DNA of 64,000 nucleotides from assembly GCA_003260075.1 (NCBI GenBank), contig QLIY01000017.1, positions 62,001-126,000 on the forward strand, read 5' to 3'. Under the pieces are notes generated by a model, which saw only the letters and a program-made list of their open reading frames with translations, did not search any database and was not told the origin of the DNA. Source of the DNA: Phallusia mammillata. Its lineage: Eukaryota > Chordata > Ascidiacea > Phlebobranchia > Ascidiidae. The translations under genes and the position numbers were made by a program. Positions 49,601 through 59,930 of this stretch are shown here, in pieces. Every line of letters begins with the position of its first letter. The first letter of the stretch is position 1.

Positions 49601-49694
49601 TTTTAGAATTTAACTTGTACGAATGCAAAAAATGGTCAAGCAAAGCAGCGAAAAAAATAGCTCGACGATAGTCTCACAATGATTGCAATGGTTT

Positions 49695-49749
<55 letters not shown>

Positions 49750-52700
49750 TTTAGAAGTTCTGGCTCCTACAGAGGGTAAATTAAGCCACAATTTGTACAT
49801 ACCTGCCGATCCCGTAAAGAGCAATCTGTTTGGCAACCTCATCGTTTTGTTCGTTTGCAATGAACAAATGTTGTTCCTGATGGGCGATCGCACCGTCATG
49901 GTTTCCCATTTGCTCATACACCGCGGCCAGGTTGCCATGAGCTCTGCCCTGGCATGGTTGATTGTCGCTCTTCTGTGAGATCTCCAGGTCCAGCTTATGG
50001 AAATTCACAGCATTATCAAAGTCCCTCATGGCCTGATAAACGCTTCCGATTCCACATGCTGCATCAGCGGTGATGCTCTGGTCGCTGGCGTCAACACCTA
50101 TCTTCATCTGTCGTTTTAGGTGCTCTATAGCTTCCAAATGCTTGTGGGTTTCAGATAGCAGGACTGCGAGATCGCCGCATGCGGATGCGATCAGTGAAGG
50201 CTGTGCCATTCGTTCACATACCGCCAATCTCTGTTGACAGAACTGTGTGGCTTGCTCGACTTTATGTAGCTGTCGGTGAGTGCTCGCAAGGCCTTTAAGC
50301 GATTTCTCCATCAGCGGAAAACTTCGGAGATCGTTAGCAATGTCTAAAGCAATCTGATGATTTGTTACTGCCTCGTCGTACAACTCAAGCGCTTCGCAAC
50401 ATTTGCCTAAATTACAAAAAGCTTTACACTTTTCCGTTCTTGCAGATTTGTGCTTGATATCTTGTAGGCAATCGGCCTGTTGTTGAAAATGTTTTCTTGC
50501 GTTCTCAAACTCGTGTAAGTTGGTGTATGTGATGGCAAGATTGCAATGCGCTTGCGATGTGATGCTTGCGTCTTTGCTGGCAACAGCGAGTTCCAATTGA
50601 CGCTCATAGCAGACCAAAGCACTACGATACTGTTCCAGGGCCGTTAAAGTGGCACCAAGTCGACCTTGAGCTTTGTATTCCACCTTAGATTCTTTAACGC
50701 TGTTGCGATAAATGTTAACTTCCCTTGTGTGGATCTCAGCGGCTTGCTCTAAATGTCCAAGGCCTCGAAGAGTTGTGCCAAGCGACGCACAAGCTTGGGC
50801 AATAAGCACGGAGTCGTTGCTTTGCTCAGCTAATGCTAACTGCTGTTGATAAAAACCTGTGGCCTGGTTAAGCTCCTGTTTCGCGACAAAAATATCGCCT
50901 AAATTGCCCAAAGCTTTGAATTTGCCGCGCGTGCTCTTGAGCTCCGTAGAAAGCGTTAAAAAGAGGTTTTGACAATCGAATGCTAGTTCGTGTTGCCCGA
51001 GCTCTTTGCGGGCGAGACCCAAGTTGCAGTAAGCCCTCGCCATGGCAAGTTTATCTTGACATTCTTTTGCGACCTCCACACTTCGCAAATAACTTTCGAC
51101 CGCCTCTGGATACTGCTTGAGAGAAAAATAGGCAAAACCAAGGTTGTATAGGGCTCTACATTGGCCAGATTTCTCCGTTTCTTGTGTGGCGAGTTGCAGG
51201 TATTCGTGGTATAGTTCCATTGCTTCACGGTAACGACCGACTGTGTTGTGGAAGTTGCCGAGATTCATGAGCGATCGGGATTGGTTTGAAACGTTGCCGA
51301 TTTGCTTCGCCAATTCATACTGACATCTGAAAGCGCAAGGTTGAAATTTGGTTCGTTTACTTAAAAACGATAATGAATGCTAAAGTAATGGTCGTGGTTT
51401 ATGGAAACTGTGTTTTAACCAACTTTAGTCTATGCTAGTTTATATGTAGTTAATAAATTGAGTATGTAATAATAACAATATTCACGAACCAACTACAGTA
51501 CCTGTAATGATGTAAAGCCCTATCTTGCACTTGCAATGCTTGATACGCCACGGCAAGATTTCCGTGTGTGCTGCACTCTGACTCTTTATCATCGATTTTG
51601 GTGGAAATCTCTAGTTCTCTTAAATGGTAACTTACAGCCTTCAAAAGGAAACAGTTAAAGTAGGTAAGAAGGATTTAAATCGGTTTGATATTGACCAACT
51701 CCTAACCTGTTCATACAGTCCCATTGCACTGTAGGCATTTCCCATGTTGCCATAAGCTCTTCCTTGACTTGCGACGTCACTCGTGCTTTTGGCAATGGTC
51801 AAACATCTGGCCTGGAGTTTTAAGGCCAGTTCGTAGTCAGACATCTGCGAAAATGGAATAAACAACATTGTTTAAATTTAAAGGCGACCCAAAAGTGTGG
51901 TTTCAAAGCAATTGGCGAGGTTACTACCAGTGATGTACCGAACCCGCCTCAAAAGGTTCGGACCAAAACCGAAACGTTGGCCAAGGAGCATATTGACCGA
52001 AATGTTACGGCAAACAGAACATCTGGTATATCACTAGTTACTACTACCCGTGAGTTTCATGATATATATTTACAATTCCGATAGGTCGCAGTATGAAGAA
52101 AAAAAATAAACAAAAGATTGCATTGTAAAAATGTAAAAAAATAACATAAAAATTCTTCTACAATCACAAAAACAACGCAACTCCCGTCACCTGGTGATAA
52201 ACAATGCCCAAGTTGGCACAAGCTCGTGCTTCAAGCGACTTATCCTTGGACTCAAGAGCAATTTCAAGTAGACGCTCGTAGGTCTTTTTGGCAACATCCA
52301 TGTCACCTTAAAGTAAGTAAAAAGTGTATAAAAGCCTATTGTACTGCAAATACATTTGCAAAAAAATACCTTTATGCCTGGCAGTATAGCCAAGTGATAT
52401 AAGTGTCTTGCCTTCATTTGTCAAATCACCCAGTTTCTTGCTGATTTCTGACGCTTTTTGCAGACATGACATTTCTTCCATGGGTCTATAAACAGTATGT
52501 AGCTTGATAAACCAAATTTTAACACAGTTTTTCGAAGGCATGTAAAAATTGAGAATTTTTATACATTAAATAGTGAAAATTTGAGAGGTCTTCTCAAGAA
52601 ACTGCTAAAAAAAATCTACACAAAAAACTCAACAATAAAAGTATCGCAAAACTTACAAAGGTGTGGCATAAAGCTAACAATAAACTTATAAATAGCTCAA

Positions 52701-55700
52701 GATTGTGTACAACCATACAAAAGCCTGCTTTCTGTTGATAACTAATTTTTATTTTTACTGCTTAATTTTTCATTTCATTCAGCATATTAACTCTACCTTT
52801 TTAGTTGTTTGTAAACTGTTGCAATGTCAAAATAAGCCTGCATTTCTTCTTTTCCACCATCAGCAAGATGATCTGAAGCTAGCCTTAATCTTTCCTTTTG
52901 TGATTTAAGAGCAGCAAGAGGATCTCCCAATAATAAATAACTCTGGGCCACTTTGTTCAGTTCACGGCACCTCAGGGAATAGTCTTTAGTTTGTGATGCA
53001 ATCTCCACCGCCAGAGAATGATGTTGCAAGGCATCTCTATGATCACCGAGTGCAGTGCACACAAGACCCAGGCCCCCATATGCAGCTGCAGTCAATCGTT
53101 TGTGCTGAAATAAGAGTGGGCTTGACATAAGTTAATCCTAAATTACATTCATACAATATCAGCCAAATATGTTTTATTGGAATGTGAATAGTAGTATTTG
53201 CATAGTATAAGTAGTTGTTACACCTAGGAACAGCTTATTTTGTGTTAAAATCATCATACATCTGCAAGCCCCCGAAATTATCTATTAAATGCATATAATA
53301 TGGTGTAGATGCACCACTTCATAATACAGTTTAGCACCAACTGTGTTTGCTGGTTTTTTGTACTCCTAACACTTCGCGCAGCTGTTGCGCAGTTAATTCC
53401 AGCTTTGTGATTGTTTTAGTGAAATTGTGCTGCTATGTTTTCTTTCACAAAGCGAAATAAATTCAATTCAACTTACTAATATCAACAGTACTAGGGTTTA
53501 AGAGTGGGGACAAATCAAAACACAGCTCATATTGTACTTGACATCAACAAACCATTACATTTTAGGTAACTTGCCCTAACATAAAAGTCTTCTATAAAAC
53601 CAGTTTTTTGACAAACCTTAATTTTTTGTGCAAGTGTAAGCTGGCTCTTGTATGATGCAGCAGCTTCTTCCAGCCTTCCTTGAAACAAGTGTGCTGCTGC
53701 CAAATTGCTGTGGGCCCGACATTCACCAGATGGATCAGAAAGTTGTTGGGAAACTACAAGATCTTCTTTCATGTATACCAGAGCTCTGTGCAAATATGTG
53801 AAAGAGTTGGTGTGTTACAAAAGATGGTCAATACAAGTTGATGTAATGACCACATGATCCTGGAATGTTTGTAAAGGAAAAGAAATATGCTTGGAATTTT
53901 TCTACAAACGTAAAAGTGAACTAGGGCAGTTGCTAAATAATTTAAACTGTTTTAACATTTTTTAGTCTGCAGTAAATAAAATAAATATTTAAAACAGGCT
54001 ATATTTATTACATGTTTTTATTAAACTTCGTGGTTTTACAATGCAAGCAGTGACACTTTTAAGTGCTACAATAATTTTGTAGTTGTGGCAATCCATGTAT
54101 GCTGCATGTGCACAAATGTGGCTAAGTGTCACAAGAGTCCACTTTAAAGAATAAAACGTGAAATAATGCCAAAAACTATAAAAGCCTAAAATAGATAAAT
54201 ACCTCTCATAGTGGTCCATTGACCAAAGAGCACTACCGAGTGCAGAGTAGACCGATCCTTTCAATTTCAGGCTATAAGTACCAATTGAAAGGGCACATTC
54301 CAAAACCTTCAACAACAAAAGATTCATGACTGGTTGAAACAGGAATCAAATACAAATACGGACTTTGTGAAAGTATCAGCTTTACACAGTCGTAAACATG
54401 CCATTTAAAGCATTCATTCATCAATCACAATTGCCCAACAATAAAAATCAATTAAAGGCGTTCTACATCTTGGTTTCCACAAAACCAGATAGTGCGAATA
54501 ACTGCCATTACATCACCTAAATGATGCTAAAGTAATGAAATCTAAAAATATGACATGCTTACTGCGTATAAGTGTTTTAATTATATATACAGGTCATAAT
54601 TAGGAAAGTACTAATATTTTAATATTCCACAACATTTGTAGCTTCCTTTGAGCGAGATTTGGTTTTGGCTAAAATGAAACAAGACCCAAAGTGTAAGTGA
54701 CCAACCAGAATAAGATCAAAATATATTCAGTTTAACTGGCCAAATCTCAAAGGAATGTGAATTGTTAAAATATAGAGTTTTATTGAAGCACAAAGACTTG
54801 GTAGTGATTTAAGACCTGTTGAAGACAGGTTTGTTGTCTTTTTGCATTGACATATAAATCCAGGACAGACAAATAATTTGAACAAACTGAACACTATAAC
54901 ATACTACATACATCAACAGCTTCACTTGTGGCGTTGTGGGCCAGCAAATCTTGGCCAATTACAGATGTAATGACAAATGGATTGCTTTCTAAATTCATCC
55001 CTTTCAGTTGAAGCAAAACAGGCTGTAATGATGCTGAAAAAGAATGGCAATTTTCAAAATTACAACTAACAACAGGCAATTCTACATTAAACAAGTTTGT
55101 TTTGGACACAAACAGGTTTTTTTTAAGGTTTGGTTTGGGTGACCGCTAAGTAGTTTTAATGACCGCAAGTGTTTCATTTAAATACCAAAAAATAGCCATA
55201 TTTGCTTAAACGAATTATTTATTAGGCTACTGGCAAATTTTGGGAAACCGCTGGAGAAATTTGGGGGACCGTTTCGGTAAAAAACACTGCACACAAATAT
55301 TAAATATTCCCTTACCTTTAAGTGATGAGTTTAGTGCGGTTTCAGTGAGTACATTCAGAAAAATGGGATTCTTAGCATCAAGTGCCATAGCTTTTGCAAA
55401 GGCCACAAGGGCCTTAAATGATTTCCCTACATGTTGAAGTGCAACTCCCAATCGAAAGAAACCCTGGAAAATTACACTTGCTAAATATTCAAAATAAAGT
55501 GTTCTAGATTCATATTTGAAAGCATCCAGTTCTTAAGATTAATTATTTCTACAAAACTGTTGTATCTCTGCAATCTTGTGGAGAACATGATCGAACATTT
55601 CAGGATTGTTTAAATTTTTTTACATATTAGGCAAAGCATTTTAAGCTATCCTATTGGCAACCTAAGCAAAAACTATTGTTTTTAACCTTAATACGAACAA

Positions 55701-56042
55701 CAAAGAATAAAGATGCACCTCCATTACCAAGAGTGCCCTTTTCACACAGTGTCATACACAGACATACAAAAAATGTATTTTTTGTTATACAGACAAACTT
55801 AATACCTTTGAATATGTGGGATCAAGTTCGATGGCATACTCTGCATCTTGTAGGGCTTCATTGAACTTTTTTAAAAAGACCCTTGCAGCAGACCTACTTC
55901 CATACACAACACAGTTGTTTGGTTGCACTTGAATTGCAGCAGAGTACAAGCTTTCGGCTTGTAAATATTTCCCACTATTACATGCAATGTCCGCTTCATT
56001 GACAATGGTTGAAAATGACACTTTGCCTTTGCTTACTGGCAT
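43676..56042 (-). CDS. TTC28: TTC28: TPR-array protein with CHAT domain (assembly-interrupted)
   Basis: Exons (- order): 56042-55806, 55463-55316, 55033-54912, 54306-54203, 53785-53617, 53104-52797, 52485-52370, 52306-52191, 51844-51707, 51638-51502, 51326-49803, 49215 to about 47740, about 47601-47195, 46303-46051, 45921-45859, 45454-45360, 45260-45006, 44572-43676. The first eleven agree in phase. An N-terminal TPR unit (MPVSKGKVSFSTIVNEADIA on) is followed by a long array of about 40-residue TPR-like repeats with the GxAxGNLG and YEQ pattern of TTC28. The CHAT domain (49215-47195) has VVHFACHVTWGC and KLVVLGSS. MNHLIGKSLKREA and VPMYTSQ match the human protein, and a Ser/Pro-rich tail ends at 43676. 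Conserved CHAT sequence between LVVLGSS and WPVPE is absent at the oligo-C run 47603-47615. Known role: a large cytosolic scaffold linked to midbody and cytokinesis. Confidence 0.93.
45331..45750 (-). repeat. Duplicated TTC28 exon across oligo-C run 45534-45547
   Basis: The 95-nt exon at 45454-45360 has a second copy at 45670-45576 with identical length, phase and splice sites. The proteins differ at their ends (HDEKDSHVAYKPK versus HDDKDFNVAYKPK). Flanking intron is also duplicated. Alleles placed in tandem is the simpler reading; mutually exclusive exons are formally possible. Confidence 0.8.
46293..46640. repeat. Cluster of oligo-C junctions at 46426, 46569 and 46630 in a TTC28 intron
   Basis: About 130 bp beginning TTGATATACTCTGTGCAAAT, which includes the start of the exon at 46303, is repeated at 46437-46568. 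A short piece at 46579-46629 then duplicates about 46876-46926, and a third C run (46630-46639) leads into unique sequence. Three fragments appear stitched together here. Confidence 0.8.
46993..47140. repeat. Duplication across oligo-C run 47049-47059
   Basis: About 56 bp beginning CAAGCGTTAATCAAAACATA recurs after the C run, in the TTC28 intron just past the exon ending at 47195. Confidence 0.8.
47405..47520 (-). repeat. In-frame coding duplication across oligo-C run 47458-47467
   Basis: About 53 bp encoding EAAMTALRDTQQFGHP in the CHAT-domain exon is repeated with changes (DTQQ versus DSQQ). The 53-bp copy plus ten C residues equals 63 bp, so the reading frame stays open through both copies by chance, adding a Gly-rich insert. 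Confidence 0.85.
47603..47820 (-). repeat. Two oligo-C runs (47603-47615, 47712-47723) duplicating the CHAT LVVLGSS segment
   Basis: About 96 bp encoding DHVLSDTDILALNLSKVKLV and LGSS occurs twice. A probable splice donor follows LGSS. Beyond the second C run the sequence jumps straight to WPVPETAWKLIAQTFFAKLL, skipping some 25 residues that are conserved between these points in the TTC28 family. An exon or exon part is therefore missing from the assembly. Confidence 0.8.
49157..49515 (-). repeat. Duplication across oligo-C run 49334-49343
   Basis: About 175 bp beginning TGCTGGAGGAGAAGAGCAGC, covering the 5' end of the CHAT-region exon (acceptor at 49215) and part of its intron, is repeated at 49344-49515 with a truncated exon and a longer A run. 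Confidence 0.8.
49687..49752. repeat. 48-base oligo-C tract flanked by a 9-bp direct repeat
   Basis: C residues at 49696-49743 are bordered on both sides by AATGGTTTT (49687-49695 and 49744-49752). It lies in a TTC28 intron 50 bp from an exon end. It is the longest C run in the window. Confidence 0.85.
51928..52036. mobile_element. Short hAT-type MITE (109 bp) with 8-bp target duplication
   Basis: Ends are near-matching inverted repeats (CAGTGATGTACC on the left; TAGTGATATACC reading in from the right). Perfect 8-bp direct repeats GTTACTAC flank it at 51920-51927 and 52037-52044. It has no coding capacity. It lies in the TTC28 intron between exons 8 and 9. Confidence 0.85.
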
Positions 56043-57050
56043 CTCACATGCATTTTTGATCCAAATTCATTGTTAACCTGATGCACCAAAGGTCACAATC
56101 GCAATTAGGACCAAGACTATGTAATGACTGTAATAATATAAACCAAGTAATAACAAAAAATAATTATCAATAAGAAACAGTAAAAAATAATAATAACGAA
56201 ATAATACACAACAATTATTTGTCCAGTACATAGTTGTATTTCTGTCAAAATGCTAAAGCGTTGACTATAATTAGATATATAAAAGTCGTACGTAGGTGAC
56301 CAACACTTGATTTTACAAGAACTTCGAAAAAAATCTACAGAAACAAACAATGTTGACGCTTCACTGGTTGCTGAGGACAGTAAGCTTTGCGTCACAAGGT
56401 GGTGTCTTTGCACAGTAATAAATCACATTTTCTTTTTCAAAAATCGTCTGCATTTTTGACCACAAAAGTATAAATCTGTGATAAAAGCCAATCAATTAAT
56501 ACATTACATTCGATTTAAACAAGTTAAATTACATAGAAATGATAATAAAACTTTGCCGCTAGCATAAATTCCGCCATTTACACAGCCAGCAGAACTGTGT
56601 AATTACGCAAGAAATGTTTTCCACTTTTACTAAAATCAGCAAGTAGTGCAGTGAAACAAATATCCTATATATGTTGTGGTCGTTTCCAATACAAATCATG
56701 AACGTTTTAAGTGATACTAAACCGCTGAACCTTGACCTTCTTTGGTTCGGCTTGGGAGGTGTTTAATGCTTAAACACCTTAACTGTGGATTTCAGGTTAA
56801 TTAAAAACAAAATAAGCGTTGAGAAACTTTGGTTTTCATCAAACTAAGCCCGTTTGGTTTGATATGGGATATTGCTTGGCATTGTAAAAATACGTAGCCA
56901 CAGCCCGTGATTATTTGTAGATTACACCTTTCTTGGACAAAACTGCTTCAGTGTGATGTATATTTTTCCAAAAATAAATCGTTACTGTCAACGACAATGT
57001 ACAGCTAAACGTGCGTCACAAAGATTACGCGTACCAAAGCAAAATGTCTT
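56043..57050. other. Spacer between TTC28 and ANKUB1
   Basis: It should hold the TTC28 promoter and 5' UTR and the ANKUB1 3' UTR. No exon was identified; the 98-codon frame at 56117-56413 (-) is AT-rich and hydrophobic and looks spurious. Confidence 0.5.
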
Positions 57051-59930
57051 TCACCCCAGGGTTGGAACAGGAGATGCTTCTTGACCTCGCCTCTTTTTAA
57101 CACCTCGGCGCGTCAAACTTACAGCGAGCTGCAATTGCTGTAGCCATCGCTTTTCGGTGAATTCGCTGGTAACTGCCAGACATTGGACTGCATGCTGACG
57201 TGCTTCCGTGCCACGGTAGGATTCGAACTTGCGTAGTGTCTCGTCCACCGGATTTTCCAAACTCTCGAAGGGAGACCAGTAGAAAAATGGCTTTAACTGA
57301 CACTCAAGACTTTTGGCTGGCAATGGGATTGCACTTTCGGCTACTTTAGGTTTGATTGCAGGCAGTGCCCTTTTTCGTTTCACAGCTGGCTGTAAAGACC
57401 TCAGAGAGCTATAGGGAGTGTAGCTGAACGACGTTTGGGGGTCGTTATTTGTAGTCGGTGTTTTTGCATTAACGAAACTCTCCGGGTTAAACGAGATCCG
57501 CGAATCCTTTCTGTGAAGACCATTCGTTGTCGACTTCGAAATTCCACGCAAATCGCCAATAACAGACTTCTCATCAACATCTTTGCCGCTGATAAGTTTA
57601 AGTTGCGACTCTTCGACCAATATGCTTTCGTTTGATGAGCTGTTTTTGGTGACATTTGACTTGCCGTTTTTAAGGATGGAATTTCTTCGTCGGATCGCTT
57701 GTCGTTGGTTGCCGCTACTAAGCATTTCACGGTCGTGCGAAAAATCGCTTTGGAGTGGAACAAGACCCGATGCCACACTGTTGGTGCGTGATATCGACGA
57801 CCGCACAGAGGCGGCAGTTCTGGCAGAACTTAATCTATTTCTGCTACTGGTCGCGGATGATGTCGAGACTCGTCGAGCGACGGACGTTTGACGTTGCTGG
57901 CGAAATGACCTCAGTTTACGTTTGGCCATTGTAATAGCAGGCAAAATGCGGTCTGGCGAGAGTGCCGGTTTTGGCATTTCATCAAACGCCAAGGAGTTGG
58001 CCGGCACTTTGGAAAACCCATCGATCAAGACCCCGGCGCCAACTAGGGCGCCCGATTTCGGAGGCTTGCCTCTGTATGTCGACTTGTCGGTTCCATATTT
58101 CAGCAGAGCAGTTGCCTTTGCCCGTTCACTCCATTGAAGGATACGACAATACACGATGACCGATATTGAAAAGTCCTTGGCCATTTTTCTGCCCCATTGT
58201 CGTACGATGAGGAACTCAAAGCAGTCGCGATGGCGGTATCGAAGGGTTATCTACAACACGTCTAGCTGATGAATTATGGCATACAAAAACCCTTATTGGA
58301 CATAAATTAAAAATTGTGGTTTGTGCAAAAAACTGCTATATATCTTGTGAAGAAACTTGTTAAAATACTGTAAAAACTCTACAACTCACTTGTATTGGAG
58401 TTCTGCCTTGCTCGTCCAACACAACAAAGCACAAAGGACTGCTACGAACAAACAGGCGTAGAATGGGCAAATGCCCACGAATGCAGGCAACATGCACTGG
58501 GCACTTTATTGTTTCTTTGTGTTCGCTTTCCATGCACCATTTTCTTGCCGGATACGTTCCAACAGGTTCCTGTGGCTTCGCTCCGTGCTAAAAAGCATTT
58601 TGAAAGTTATCTACTGTGATTGTGACATTTATTACATACATTTCTATCAGCAATTAGATGCGATACTGACAACAAGATTTAGGTTTGCATCGTACCCGCA
58701 TCATACTAGTGGAAAGTCCCATGTGGCCGTAATGAGCTGCGATGTACAAAAGGACTCGATACTGAAATATCCGGACTTCTCTGTCCCATGATAAATATCT
58801 TTGGACTGATTTCTCATGTCCTGCAACGATAAAAATGAAATTTCCGAAAAAAAATTACCAATACCCGCATTCGTAAGAACCGACATCTATTTGTTGCGAA
58901 TATAATTTATGGAGATGACAACTAACCTGCCACTGCGGACAAAATTAACTCTTTCCAACCGTCCCATACATCAAGTCTCACTGTGCTGCCGATTTCAATT
59001 CCATAATAGTCCAACGTATTGTTGTCATACATTTCAGTCCTCGTATTCTTCAGATTTCCAGTGTTAACAGTAACATTCTTTGCCCCCGTCAAAGTTAACT
59101 GCCTACTTTCGGATTTATTGCGTGACAAGCGAAATACTGACACGGGAATTCCCAATTTTTTCGAGAGAATTGACCTCAACTCACCAACTTGCATCTGCAA
59201 GCAAACAAATTTGGTATATAGACCATATTGACCATATGAGGTTGGTATATAGACCATATTGACCATATGAGGTTGGCATATAGACCATATTGTGTTAGTT
59301 TGTTGTTGGATATATATTTTTTAATCCAAACCAAAAATTTATTTTATGGCACCGAGAGTTTTTGATCTGAACAGAATCGGAGATTCTATTTGAATAATGA
59401 ACTGAATATGCCAATTAAGCGAAATGTATATTTCACGATATTTATCTCATGATTTTGTTACTGGGAAATATTTTCCATTGTTAGTTGTTCATCTTATGGA
59501 ATATAAAAGTTTGGTATATTCGTGACAACATACCACAAGTGGATCTATGTCTTCAGTCAGTGACAATGTTTCCCCGTTGTAATTTGAGAACACTTGAAGT
59601 TTTGGCTTTTGAATCGTTTTGAGGGCGCATTTTATGACAGAACCCGAAATGACCGAGAGATCTTGAAGTACCCAATCGTTCTGCAGTGCTGCACCTGTTA
59701 ATGGCACTCAACGTAAGTTCCTTTGTAATGCCGAAAACAAACATATCCACCGTCTAATCATTTAGTGCGTTACCTGCAAATCTTAGCTCAAGATAACTTC
59801 CCACTCGCTTGTCGTCCATAGTATCCACCAGCAGCTTTTTATTGACCATGTTCTTGACGGTCTTAACTTTGTCATCAGGACGCACGTCAAGGGGCAACCG
59901 AGTGTCTTCGAAAACTACTGTGATTCTCAT
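57051..59930 (-). CDS. ANKUB1: ANKUB1: ubiquitin-like and ankyrin-repeat protein (702 aa, 6 exons)
   Basis: Exons (- order): 59930-59774, 59694-59534, 59194-58927, 58820-58696, 58587-58390, 58250-57051; total 2109 nt, all phases agree. The start MRITVVFEDTRLPLDVRPDD opens the first ubiquitin-like fold, with AALQNDWVLQDLSV. A second follows in exon 3, ending in the highly conserved IGSTVRLDVWDGWKE. Exons 4-5 carry ankyrin-type sequence (VLLYIAAHYGHMG, then KCPVHVACIRGHLPILRLFV). The last exon has GALVGAGVLIDGFSK, a long Ser/Arg-rich disordered part of about 200 residues, and the conserved C-terminal FFYWSPFESL and AVTSEFTEKRWLQQLQLA. It is longer than the human protein (roughly 520-540 aa), mainly through the disordered part. 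Function is poorly known in any species. It lies 1 kb upstream of TTC28 on the same strand. Confidence 0.93.
59210..59290. repeat. Minisatellite of about 31 bp in an ANKUB1 intron
   Basis: Roughly two and a half tandem copies of a unit containing GGTATATAGACCATATTGAC and CATATGAGGTT, one base changed in the third copy. It starts just upstream of the acceptor of exon 3 in - orientation. Confidence 0.85.

Noticed and set aside
49636-49978. Frames reading as poly-Pro or poly-Gly across 49696-49743
   Set aside because: They only translate the C tract in a TTC28 intron.
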